Source of the DNA: Teratosphaeria epicoccoides
Taxonomy: Eukaryota; Ascomycota; Dothideomycetes; Mycosphaerellales; Teratosphaeriaceae
DNA: 64,000 bases
Direction of reading: 5' to 3'
Assembly: GCA_021401465.1 (NCBI GenBank)
Contig: JADDMT010000117.1
Coordinates: forward strand, 20,937 to 84,936
Positions 41,418-51,777 of this stretch are shown piece by piece. Every line of letters starts with the position of its first letter. Position 1 is the stretch's first letter. The position numbers and the translations under genes are program-made. Below the pieces are notes generated by a model. The model saw only the letters and a program-made list of their open reading frames with translations. It ran no database searches and was not told where the DNA came from.

Positions 41418-42146
41418 TGCTCTGGCTTAGAGAGAGAGGGTCTTTTGTGGCGGTAGACGGTGTCCCGTCGGCAATGCTGGTCGGTGGGAAGCTGCGAAAG
41501 TGACGGCGGTTGCTATACTGTATCTTGTGATTTTGTAGCAAGTGTCGTGGCCGCGGCAAAGATTCTGGTTGCTGTGGGAAGGCGTGATGACACCTCTGAA
41601 GCAAAGCGCTGGTCGTTCGGGGCTTCGACTGTCGATGACCTTCTCAGCGAATGTAAATCTTGAGGAGGCTTTAGCAGGTTAAGGTCTCGGCGAAGACATG
41701 CAGTCTCATGATTCAAATTCAACAGTGCATATGAAGTTGCAAAGTACAAGTATGGCTGCGAGCGCGCGTGCAAATGCAGCCACGTCGTGATGATGCAAGG
41801 CCACGTGAGCAATCCTGAATGGGAAGGAGCGATGTGCGTTGCGAACCCCATGGAATGCTAAAGGACTGACGGGATATGCGTACCTCGGACTCGTCAACGT
41901 AGAACGACTCTTTGCCGCAGGACGTTCAATTATGCCCACAATGGCTTGAGTCACCGGGCCAAATGCGTGACCCTGGGTGGTTGGCGGTGATCGGTGATAG
42001 TCCATATGTCCCAGGTCTGTAGCCATATGAAAAAGAAAACATCTTCGCAATTGCAGAGCATAATCACGCGTTTGCATGCATGCAGATGTCCTGCTGCTGC
42101 AACTACCCGACAACGAGTTTGCACAAGCCATCGACCGTGATATATC
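41418..42146. other. Intergenic: RdRP promoter and ELP6 3' flank
   Basis: 729 bp between two same-strand (minus) genes. No gene or distinct motif is seen. Confidence 0.4.
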
Positions 42147-43039
42147 TCATGATGCCGCTGCGCCTCTTTCATACACCTTCGCACTCCCATCTCTGCCCAC
42201 AAGATATAGCGCTACCATCTCCCTCACTTCCTCCGCATCATCATACGCCTCCGCGCCTCTCGTGATCCTGAGAACTCCACTCACATCCTTGGCCGCTCCG
42301 GTATCTAGCTCTCTGACACTCATCACAAATCTTGCATTATGTGCCTCCTGCACGACGAAGGACGCCGTTTCTGCCTCTATTGGCGTAGGCCGTACCTCTT
42401 GACCACGAGTAGCTGCCGCCATGAAAGGCGAGTCCGCGCAGCATGTCACCAGCGCTGAATGAGCGAGCTTTCGTAGATTCAGAAGAAGGATGCTTAGATT
42501 AGGTGCGGTCGCTAGGTTAAGCGCGAGGAGGACATCTGGATTGTCGATGATGAGGAAGATCGGCCCTGAGACTTTGCGCATCGCATCGCTTGCTGCCCTT
42601 TCGACGTACTCGAGGACCGCATCCGAATTCAGAGCGGGAAGCGTATTGAAGCAGTCTACGAACATGTAACGTCCATTGTACGAGAGCTTGGTCGTATCGA
42701 TGCCCTGGAGGGTCGTCAGAGGCTGCTTGGGCAGGCCCGATAATCTCCACTGGTCACGAGACATACGATCGTCCTCCTCATCTCTGCTTCCCAGAATGCC
42801 GCATCCCTAAGAAAGCTCACCAGCACCACGGCTGCGTCTTGCGTCTCAGAATCTCCGGCGGTGCTGATGTCTGATGTGTCAAGCTTCGCATTTGGGCTTC
42901 CACACACACTGCCCATGAACCGGGCAGTGAGCCAGCTGGTGCTACATCCCAATGTTCCAGTGAGTATGAGTAGAGAAGTCTCTGGCGGGAGGCGCAAATA
43001 AGGCTCAAGTAATTGTGGGATGCACTTGCGTGAAGACAT
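42147..43039 (-). CDS. ELP6: Elongator complex subunit ELP6
   Basis: Predicted 276 residues. Exons on the minus strand: 43039-42767 and 42704-42147, with a 62-bp phase-0 intron (GTATGT donor, CTGAC branch, CTCCAG acceptor). Elongator modifies wobble uridines of tRNA; Elp4-5-6 form a RecA-like ring. The N-terminus reads LRLPPETSLLILTGTLGCST, a RecA-like first strand without a true Walker A, then VVLVSFLRDAAFWEAEMRR. Across the junction, GIDTTKLSYNGRYMFVDCFN aligns with the family's LDLxKLxxxGRFxFVD pattern. Later IFLIIDNPDVLLAL is the Walker-B-like strand. These features and the size support Elp6. An upstream in-frame Met (43135) exists, but the start at 43039 fits the family better. Confidence 0.82.
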
Positions 43040-43394
43040 AATCCTGGAGGTGTGGCGCGCGAGGTGACGTGGGAAGCACGTGCGATGTGCGAGACATCCA
43101 ATGATGATGGGACAGCCGGTGTGGAAACTAGTCACGACAGCTCAGAGAGCATTATTGAGCATTATTACGCTAATTTACGACTCATTGTATTGGGTATAAA
43201 ATCCAGGTATTCGCTTTGCTTCGCTTTGCGCCATCCAAGTCGTTCTCCCGTGATCGCGACGTTCGCGAGTGGTATCATACGCATACTTTCCATCTCTTTG
43301 TGCGCCTGGTCACTTTGCGCCATACGCTTTGGGCACAAGAGCAAATGCACAGCATCCCACTTTCTACGAACACCACTCGAATTGCTCAAACATT
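43040..43394. other. Short intergenic gap between ELP6 and the opsin gene
   Basis: Promoter of ELP6 and 3' flank of the opsin gene, both on the minus strand. No further feature seen. Confidence 0.4.
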
Positions 43395-44395
43395 TCAAAC
43401 AGTGGTGGTGTCAGCGGTTTGGGCGGTAGTGTCAACAGCGGTACCGTTGACGCCATTGTTGCCGGTTGGACCTCCGTGCTTGCCACTGAACTGCGCATCC
43501 TTCTCGTTGTAGTCGTGAATGTGCAGGCCAAGGCGGGCAGGGTCAATGCCCCGGTGACCCCAGATAAGGAGAGCACCGAAAACTGGCTTCGCGAGCAAGT
43601 CGAGAATACCGTAGAAAATGGCCTCACTGTCGGGCGATATGACGTTGCCACCCTCGCAAAGACCCCAAGCAATGGGGTACAACATCCAGAGGAAAGCCGT
43701 GAGCGAACCGCAGTACAAGAAGGCGCGACCGACATCCTTGCCCATTGCGTTTGCGTGCCTACGAGCCTCCCAGACCAGGATCCAGACGATCCAGAGAAGT
43801 GCCACGCAACCAAAGGCGTAGTATCCAAACTTGTAGGAGCTGCGGACGAGAGCACCAACCAAGCCGGTAACGACCATGATCTCGTCGATTAGAATGATAT
43901 AGAGGATAGTTGGCCACGGCAGCGCAGCAGTCAGCAGCAGGTCCATGAGAAGCAGTGGAGTGGTGATGAACCAGTCGATGTAGCGGACGTAGAAAATCTC
44001 ACGATTGATGCCAGCAACCACTGGGTCGCTGCGAACGAACTCGACGTCGATCGGTGTCCAGCCCAAATTGGAGGCCATGGAGAAGTAGGCAATTGAAGCA
44101 ACCATGGTGATGGATGCCGTGATGTAGTGGAAGACACGGTGCTGGCGCGGCTTGGTCGTGGCAAGACCCATAAAGACGAAGGTCGCGGCAGCCATACACG
44201 CGCAGACGGTCCAGTACCAGTCGGAACCGCGGGTGGTAATAGCGATGGCTACAGTCTTGCCGTTGACGGTATTGCCTATGTTGTCAGTCAGTCACGCTCT
44301 TGGCACAACATTATCCGTAAACAGGACATACCATTGACGGCCAGGGCGTCATTGCCCAAGTAGCCGGGGTCAGTACCACGCTTGAGGAGAGACAT
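43395..44395 (-). CDS. carO: Microbial (type I) rhodopsin, CarO/LR-like proton pump
   Basis: Predicted 314-residue seven-helix retinal protein. Exons on the minus strand: 44395-44332 and 44275-43395, with a 56-bp intron (GTATGT...ATAG). The retinal Schiff-base lysine is K251 in LLAKPVFGALLIWGHRG. Helix C reads RYIDWFITTPLLLMDLLL; D122 and D133 match the proton acceptor and donor aspartates D85 and D96 of bacteriorhodopsin, so an outward proton pump is expected. IDEIMVVTGLVGALV matches helix D (D152 at the D115 position). The N-terminus MSLLKRGTDPGYLGND resembles fungal opsins. The Asp donor is as in Leptosphaeria rhodopsin rather than Glu as in NOP-1 (recalled). The C-terminus is polar (GNNGVNGTAVDTTAQTADTT). 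Linkage to carotenoid genes supports retinal supply by the local oxygenase. Confidence 0.93.
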
Positions 44396-45402
44396 CTTGC
44401 TTGAACTGCTCAGCTGATGCTGTTGCCGCCGGGTTCGACTGTTCTGTCTAAAAAGGACACGCGAGGATATAGTTGGCGCTGGGAGGGGAAAGAAGCAAAT
44501 GAGGGTGCGCACGACCTATACGTTCTCTTTACATGCCCTAATTCATTCTGCGCACAGGCGCATGACGCTCCTGCAGTCAATCCATGACGTCGAAGCATCG
44601 TGATGCCGCTACCATGATGCAGGCGAGCACTCCGCAGCTTAACCCAAAAGTCCTATCCGCCAGTATTTTGCTGATAGCGTGGACTAGCAATGCTCGCTGG
44701 ACGCCTCTATCCGAATCATCCGCCCCCTGCTGCTGCAAGCAACTTTCGCGCACCAGCACAGATCCGCGTGACCGATATCCATGATATACCATGAAACAAA
44801 GCGACGCCTTAGATTCCAGTTGCCAAGTGGAGGCAAGCAAGGCTTCGCATTCGATTTTTGTCTTCATGGGGCATTCCGTATGCATCACGGTTACATTGCT
44901 CCGTCAAGCTCCACAAGGTCCCGCATTAACAAATGTGTTACCCCCAGCCATCGACCCAAATACGGTGGAAACGTCGATGTGATGTAGCGGGTAGCGGTAG
45001 CGCCAAACCTAGGTTGTTCCCTAGCATGCGGTCGCAAAGCTTCGTTGCGCCTGAACGGTGAACCTCGAAATTTGACAGCCGCGTTATGCCTGTACCATCC
45101 TGCTACGAACGAATGATAGGAGGTAACGACGCTGTGTACGCTGAACCCGTCGGAAGTCGTGCGAGCTTTCTTTCCGACAAACGGTCCCGGGAAAACGCAT
45201 CGTCGCCGTCCCCGCGTCTTCCTCCGACAAGCATGTGCGTGTGATGGGACCTTACTGACTGAATTCAAACGTGATAGATCGCGTGACGTGCCAAAAATCT
45301 CCTCGCCCGACTGGTCCCAGCACATACCGTTCGGCAATCAATGCATTCTGTCTTTGCTTATCTAGATTATGTGATACAGAGATGAGCAAACGGCGCCAAC
45401 AC

Positions 45403-45414
45403 GATCAGTCGATC
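45403..45414. promoter_or_regulatory. Candidate white-collar (WCC) light-response element
   Basis: GATC followed closely by CGATC (gatcagtcgatc). Paired GATC/CGAT words are the kind of site bound by the WC-1/WC-2 GATA factors in Neurospora. It lies about 1 kb upstream of the opsin start. Matches of this length occur by chance, so support is weak. Confidence 0.25.
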
Positions 45415-45650
45415 GGGAGTGCTTAAAGGCAGTACATGCGGGAGTTAACGTAGAACAGATTCCTATGTGAGCAGGATAGATATGCTGCGAGGACAATCGA
45501 ACCAAGAAGTCATCAGACAAGCAAGAAGCAGTCCAACGCATTAAGAAGTCAACAGTGTCATCAAGCAGTCACTCGTATCAAAACCCAGTCAACCGTGTCA
45601 ACGGTATCGGATGGCAATCAATCGCGTTTAATAACAAGCAGCTCGATCGT

Positions 45651-45671
45651 GATCGGCATCCATTGCCGATC
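45651..45671. repeat. Perfect 7-bp inverted repeat with 7-bp spacer
   Basis: GATCGGC and GCCGATC arms flank atccatt. It contains GATC cores like those of the element 240 bp away. It could be a dimeric factor site or chance. Confidence 0.35.
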
Positions 45672-46497
45672 CGCTAGGGCTTACGGGCGCTCGCAAGCTA
45701 ACACTACCGCAGGACAAACTCCTGGCGGGCAACTGCACCTGTGCTCTAAACCCTGATGATGCTCGGCGACGAAAACAAGTGCATTATTAGAATTGCGGAA
45801 GTCATGCTGAGTCGACATCGACTGATATTGGCGCAGCGACAGGGCAGCAAGGTGAAGTCGATTTGACGTGCGCCTTGCATACCGGACACCCGCATTCGCG
45901 CGGGCATCACGCGTGCATCGACGGACTGTCCAGGCAATCAAGGCCGCAACATTCACCGCAGGGAAGCCGACGTCCGCTCATGGATGTTGCGAGCGGAGGT
46001 CTTACTTGGGCCGTCCATGAATGAAACGCTGACCGCTCACGAAGACATCCTGGGAGATGGCGAAGTGGAGTCAGTCCACCGCGCAGAAAGTTCCCGGTCG
46101 ATGCCCCGCAAAGGTACGACATCAAGTGTCCAGAAGATCACATCACATGTCCGTGATCAAGCATTGCTGGGTCTCCAACGCGCTTGGCTCAGGCGTGCCT
46201 GAGTCGACTGACAGAAGTCGCGTTCGACTGGCGTGCCTGCCACCTAGCTTGGTCGGCCGCCAGCAGATGACTGCTTACATCTATTTGCTAACGATTGAGG
46301 GAACACTGTCAGACGGCCGGCTAGACATGCCATCACCTGGAACTGCCGTCATCTTGAAATGCCATCTTTGGAATTAGCCATTATCACCACCTGCCCGTTG
46401 CACCTGCAAATGGGTATCTTCGGACGAAACAACTATACGTATTGCTTTTCCATCACTGGCATGCGTCTGCGAGCTTCGCAGACATATACAGTCCCAG

Positions 46498-48447
46498 TCA
46501 GCTCTTCATGGGCCCTGCTAATGCCCGCCACCCAACAACCCATCTCTTCCATTTCGGTACTGTCGCTCTCCCAGTCTTTGACCAAGGTCCAGGGCGTCGC
46601 AGCTCGCGACCTATTTGCATGTAGCTCTCAACAGCTACGCGCATGGGCGCCTTCGCCGGACCCGGAAGCTCCTCAATCGCATCACGACTCTTTTCATAGA
46701 AAGAGAAAGCGCGATCAAGGAGACGCTGTCGAATGATGTCGACCTTCTTGAGGAAGAATTCATCGGCATCGGCCTTCTTCGCCAGGCCCGCAATGAAGCT
46801 CTCGGGCGTGAGCTTCTCTTTCTTCAACCAACAAGAGGGGACGTAGACACGGCTGTGCTGAGCATCGACTGTGAGGTCTCGAGCGATATTAGTATATTGC
46901 AGGGCGATACCCATGTCGTGTCCAGCGGCCATCAGGTTCCGTGCTTTTGCTTCTGAAGCACCAGAACAGTGATGCAAGGCCAACTGGATGCAAAGCAGCG
47001 CGACAGTTCCTGCGACACGTGCGCCGTACGTGTCGAGATCTGTCTCTGACTTGATAGAACCATTGGGCGAAGTTGAAGTGAAGCCTAGGTCCATCTCGAA
47101 GCCTTTCAGCAGCTCGTATAGGGGCTCCTTCGCGAGCTGGTCGGTGGGCAGGAAAAATAGGGTGAGTACAGTCTCCGGCGGAAAATTGCTCATGGCATAG
47201 ATGGTGGCAGGTCCCACATTGATGTCTTTGGCCTGAATTACCTTCCCATCATCCCGTTTGACATCTCCGGCATAGCAATGGTCGAGATATGTCCGCAGCT
47301 TGACAATCCACTCCTTGGCTTCTTTGGTGTCTTTGGCGTTGTCTATCAGATCGTCCGCAACACGGCAAAAGGAGTACAGGATTGTCAAGTCGAGGCGAAG
47401 TCGGCCTTGGAAAGCACTGCTCGCCAGGTAGAAGCTGCGACTCTTGCTCCGCAGTCTTGCAACTGCTTGCTGGAGCCCTAAAATCCGATCGTCGTCGTAT
47501 GCGGCAGCTGGGAGCAGAAGTGCTCTGACTAAAAGCGCTGGGCTGGGTAAACTTGGCACTTGAGGGTAGTGCTTCGGGAATGTGTTGAGCACCGCAAGCG
47601 CATGGTCAAATGCCACCAAGCCTGCGACGATCAGACTGTTAGTCAGGAAGAAAAACAGGGCCTCCTCAATTTCCAGACCCGGCCACAACGTCAGACCTGT
47701 CTTCGTCCCAGACTCAATCACCCAGGTGCCTCTCTTGAGCGCAAGAGTATCCACGACCCACAGGTATACAGTCGGAACCACGACAGGTACCAAAGTGCTG
47801 GTCCAAGGTAGCCTGACTAGGAATTGGTATGCCAGACTCCATAACAACCACAGAAATGGTATCGCCCACACCAGTATCAAGCCCAGGTAGGTATGCTTGC
47901 CTTCTGCCCGCACGTACTCAACCGCTTTCTTGAGGACCAAAGCCAGGGCTAGCTGGCCCACCACCTTGGTGTAGCGCCACTTGTGCGCGTCTTTGCTCCT
48001 CACCAGCCCGCCCTCCTTGACCAAGTATACAGAATGGAAGATCGGCTTGCTCAGTAGCAGGTACAGCAAGCAGGTGTTGTACGTCTGGATCACGAAGAAG
48101 AAGACTTCTTCCAGCGGTATGTCGAACACCTTGACACCGAGGACTACATCTGGGGGGTACGACCAGATGCGGGTGCGGATGAGGTACGAATCCCACGGTA
48201 TTGTTGACGTGACCGCGACTGTAATCAGGAACGCGATCTTGTACAGATCGAGACGTGTAAAGAGCGGGAAGTAGACTGCCGTCAAGCAGATCGCAGGCGG
48301 GATTGTGTACTTCAGGTGCCTATGCGCGAACGTGAACGGTCAGTGCCAACTTCTGGCGTACATGCATGTGATGTATCTGCGGCTTTGCGCGAATGAGGAA
48401 GGCACGCAACCGGCAATGACTCACACAAGCGCATAATCGAAGCCCAT
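46498..48447 (-). CDS. carRA: Bifunctional lycopene cyclase / phytoene synthase
   Basis: Predicted 614 residues. Exons on the minus strand: 48447-48425 and 48319-46498, with a 105-bp intron. The 23-nt first exon encodes MGFDYALV; joining gives VHLKYTIPPAICLTAVYFPL, as in AL-2/CarRA. The N-terminal ~240 residues are the multi-helix lycopene beta-cyclase (ITVAVTSTIPWDSYLIRTR; IPLEEVFFFVIQTYNT; LEIEEALFFFLTN). The C-terminal part is phytoene synthase: ARLRSKSRSFYLASSAF, first Asp-rich motif SFCRVADDLIDN, second motif YTNIARDLTVDAQHSRVYVP. It joins two GGPP to phytoene and later cyclises lycopene to beta-carotene in membranes. Length matches the fungal fusion enzymes (about 600). It is divergent from the oxygenase gene, so they may share control. 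Confidence 0.95.
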
Positions 48448-49109
48448 TGTTGCTGCTGCTGTTATCGCTGCTCTCGACGATCATTGGCAAATGAGTGTGG
48501 TGACGATGATGTGTCCGGGAAGTCTCATCATGGCTGGCTATGGTGCATTTCCCGCGTCTGCCCCGGGGGCTCAGGTCGCAATAGATTGGATCCAGAACCT
48601 GCTTCCTCTGTGCACCACCGCTCGACCTTCGCACAAGTCCTCTGCTACTTAGCAAGATGCCGCGTGCTCCACCTCGGCGCTATACCCAGCCACGTTGAAG
48701 ACCTTGCTTGCAAGTTGAGCCGCATCCAAATGTACGCGGACTCGGCTTGCCATATTTGCTGTACGCTCACCTTTGTGCCATGCAGGATCGAAAGCAACGA
48801 TTCGTTAGCGGCCGTTATGTTGGCGGGATGGCAACACAGACGTCATGCTTGGAAACCTTGGATCTGGGCCTGGCAAGGTTGTCGGTGGGGAAGGTGGAAG
48901 TGTCAGGGGTGGGCCCTGCGATGAGGTCAGGAAGAGGTGTTTTGGGCGCAAGCTTCCAAGTTCCGCCCGGGAGGGGTGGCCGACGGAGTGGATAGGCCAC
49001 CACAGGACTACGACATACTTCCGTGTTGTAGCCTTCTGAAGATGGCGTCTGCTGGATTATCATTCTGCAACTCCTGAGCGTTGGCGTTGAGCCGTCGACT
49101 GTCGCTACA
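48448..49109. promoter_or_regulatory. Divergent promoter between carRA and carX
   Basis: 662 bp separate the two start codons. A loose GATCG...CGATT pair occurs at 48786-48802 and another cgatcatt at about 48477, reminiscent of light-response elements but not conclusive. Joint control is inferred from the arrangement and shared pathway. Confidence 0.45.
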
Positions 49110-51317
49110 ATGCTCGAGGCGGCACCCGTCGTGGCAGCCACGCAGGCTTCAGAACCATGGACAAGCACAGAAAGGAAGAGGGCAAGCAGTTCCCATGCAT
49201 TGAGACCGACGCCGCAGCCAAAACACCCGTATCTCAGCGGCAACTTCGCTCCGATTCATCAGACTCTGCCACTTACGCCGTGTTCGTACACTGGTCGAAT
49301 TCCTGAGGAGCTTACCGGCGGCGAATACGTTCGCAACGGCTCAAATCCAGTCTCAAACGAGGAATTGGGACGCGATGCGCACTGGTTCGATGGCGATGGC
49401 ATGCTCGCTGGCGTGCTGTTTAGAAAAGACGCGGAAGATGGAGGCGTGAAGCCTGAATTCGTCAATCAATATGTCCTTACGGACTTGTACCTCTCGACTA
49501 TCAGCTCGCGGCACCTCAAAGTGCCCATCTTGCCGAGTATCGCGACGCTCGTCAACCCTTTGGTATCGGTCATCTACGTTACATTACGGATTCTAAGGAC
49601 TCTGCTACTGGTTCTCCTGAGCTTTCTCCCAGGGTCCAAACAGTGCATCAAGAAGATCAGCGTCGCAAACACTCATATCTTTTATCACGATGGCAGAGCA
49701 TTGGCTACCTGTGAAAGCGGACCACCAATGCGGATACAGCTTCCTGAGCTGGAGACTGTCGGCTGGTACAACGGTGCTTGGGCAGAGGGCGAGAAGAGTG
49801 AGCAGGCGTCAGCTACCGAGCAAGCGGAACAGAAAGAGAAGGTTCTTGGCGAAGACGGAGGACTAATCAGTTTCATGCGAGAGTGGACGACAGCACATCC
49901 TAAAGTCGACCCCATCACCAAAGAGATGCTCATGTTTCATGCCTCGTTTGCACCGCCATATGTACAGTACAGTTGCATTCCTCAGCAAGAGCAATGCGCA
50001 GGAGAGGCGATGTCGGCACCAAAGAGGCACAAGATGCTCAATGCAGCGGTACCTGGTGTCAGAGGCGGCAGGATGATGCACGACTTTGGAGTCTCGCTGC
50101 TCAACACAGTCATCATGGACTTGCCGCTCTCATTGGACCCGATTATGCAGTTGAAAGGTCTACCCCCAGTAACATACGACTCCAGCAAGCCTTCTCGATT
50201 TGGCGTTTTCCCTCGGCACCAACCAGAGCTTGTACACTGGTTCGAGACAGACGCATGCTGCATCTTCCACACAGCCAATTCGTGGGATAACGTCAATGCC
50301 GCCGGACGGACGACCAACGTAAACATGTTGGCATGCAGACTCACGAGCGCCACTGTCATCTTCGCTGCCGGCAACATTGCACCACCAGTCGAGAAGAAGA
50401 AGATCATGGCTGTCTCTGAGCAGAAGAAGAAACGCATGCCATTCTTCAGCAAGTATGACCATGATACTGACAAGTCTTACTTCGAGGGTTCTGGGCGGCT
50501 AGAGTCGCCATCAGAGGAAAGAGAAGCTTTCATCCGGCTGGACGCCAATGACCAGGCGGTCGACGACGAAGTGGCTGCAGAACTCTGGGACCAAGAACAA
50601 TGCAGACTTTACTACTATGACTTTGATCTCACGACCGGTCAGATTGCGCATCAATGGGCACTCGCTGCGGTTCCTCTCGAGTTTCCATCGGTAACACCAG
50701 ATCTGGAAATGCAGAATGCGCGATACGTCTATGGCTGCAGCACAAGCACCACCAGCTTTGGTTCTGCTTTGGGCAAAGCCACAAAAATTGATGTTCTGCT
50801 CAAGGTCGACACTCATACGTTGATCGAACGTGGCAAGCGGCAGCCGCCTCGCAGCGTGACCGGCACTGTGGACATCAGAAATATCGATCAAGTCCTCGCC
50901 AGCGAGGATCAGGAAGATCCCGTCCGCGCTTTCAGGATGCCGGAGGGATGGTATGCGCAGGAGCCTCGTTTCGTGCCTGCTGCGAGCCGTCACTCGGAAG
51001 ACGACGGGTACCTCCTCTTCTACGCTTTCGACGAGTCTCAACTTGACGGCTGTGGCGACCTTCCGCCAGATAGCTCGGGATTGAGGGCAACGTCTGAGTT
51101 CTGGATTGTCGATGCCAGGACAATGAAAAATGTCATCTGTCGTGTGCATCTGCCACAAAGAGTGCCGTATGGATTGCATGGGAGTTGGTTCTCGGACGAC
51201 CAGATCAATGGGCAGAGAGCATTGGAGAGCGTAAGGACGACGGCCAAGGCGATGGAGGACAAGGGGAAGGGGCCGTGGATGGCTGTCAGGGAGAGCATTG
51301 AGAGACTGTTGGCGTGA
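49110..51317 (+). CDS. carX: Carotenoid cleavage oxygenase, CarX-like (retinal-forming)
   Basis: Single exon, 735 residues. Non-heme Fe(II) enzyme; CarX of Fusarium and Cco1 of Ustilago split beta-carotene symmetrically into two retinals. Evidence: the SGNFAPIHQTLPLTPCSYTG and EYVRNGSNPVS blocks, AHWFDGDGMLAGV, and four iron-binding histidines in their usual contexts: H277 (LMFHASF), H324 (MMHDFGVS), H387 (CCIFHTANSWDN) and H690 (PYGLHGSWF). A hydrophobic segment (IATLVNPLVSVIYVTLRIL) may anchor it to membranes. Co-location with carRA, carB and the opsin supports retinal as product. A torulene-cleaving CarT-like role is less likely but cannot be excluded by eye. Confidence 0.92.
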   Translation: MLEAAPVVAATQASEPWTSTERKRASSSHALRPTPQPKHPYLSGNFAPIHQTLPLTPCSYTGRIPEELTGGEYVRNGSNPVSNEELGRDAHWFDGDGMLAGVLFRKDAEDGGVKPEFVNQYVLTDLYLSTISSRHLKVPILPSIATLVNPLVSVIYVTLRILRTLLLVLLSFLPGSKQCIKKISVANTHIFYHDGRALATCESGPPMRIQLPELETVGWYNGAWAEGEKSEQASATEQAEQKEKVLGEDGGLISFMREWTTAHPKVDPITKEMLMFHASFAPPYVQYSCIPQQEQCAGEAMSAPKRHKMLNAAVPGVRGGRMMHDFGVSLLNTVIMDLPLSLDPIMQLKGLPPVTYDSSKPSRFGVFPRHQPELVHWFETDACCIFHTANSWDNVNAAGRTTNVNMLACRLTSATVIFAAGNIAPPVEKKKIMAVSEQKKKRMPFFSKYDHDTDKSYFEGSGRLESPSEEREAFIRLDANDQAVDDEVAAELWDQEQCRLYYYDFDLTTGQIAHQWALAAVPLEFPSVTPDLEMQNARYVYGCSTSTTSFGSALGKATKIDVLLKVDTHTLIERGKRQPPRSVTGTVDIRNIDQVLASEDQEDPVRAFRMPEGWYAQEPRFVPAASRHSEDDGYLLFYAFDESQLDGCGDLPPDSSGLRATSEFWIVDARTMKNVICRVHLPQRVPYGLHGSWFSDDQINGQRALESVRTTAKAMEDKGKGPWMAVRESIERLLA

Positions 51318-51777
51318 ACGATGGTCATCGACGAGGACATGATCCAATGGCGGGCGCAAATGAGCATTTACAGGCGTTGTTTTTGGTGGATCGTGGGCAG
51401 TACAAAGATACCCTGAGACACATATACGACAGGCGAATTGAACAACAGGCCTCTTCTGGAAGGTGGGCAGGCAAGTTGTCGGACACGACACATAGATATA
51501 GTAATATGTACATCATGCAATGCACAAGATCGCACGACCCACAACTCATGCTGATATCCGTGGTACCGTGGCGTAGTAGATGGTACATGTACATCGCATG
51601 ACCTGACATGTTCGGTCTCACCTCGCGTCATGGACACGCAAGCACAGACCACCAGCCCACACCTTAGCTCGCCTTCACATGCATCTTCTAAAACTTCCTT
51701 GCCGATCCCCGCCGCCGCTCCACCATGCACAGCAAAACCTCGCATCATTGCACCTGTTCATCTCTCCTCCCAACCCC
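51318..51777. promoter_or_regulatory. Spacer between carX and carB (carB promoter)
   Basis: 460 bp with no gene. It holds the carX terminator and carB promoter. The carB frame is open upstream to 51679, but the Rossmann start favours the Met at 51778. Confidence 0.35.

Larger units (their letters stand above)
44396..46497. other. 2.1-kb non-coding gap inside the carotenoid cluster
   Basis: Upstream region of carO and 3' flank of carRA. No gene could be supported: frames at 44891-45337 (minus) and 46057-46377 (plus) have no domains. About 45490-45600 holds loosely repeated aagaagtca/aagcagtca words. Candidate light-response and palindromic elements are listed separately. A decayed gene cannot be excluded. 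Confidence 0.45.

Noticed and set aside
44891..45337. 148-codon minus-strand frame in the cluster gap
   Set aside because: No resemblance to carotenoid, transporter or dehydrogenase proteins and no coding bias.
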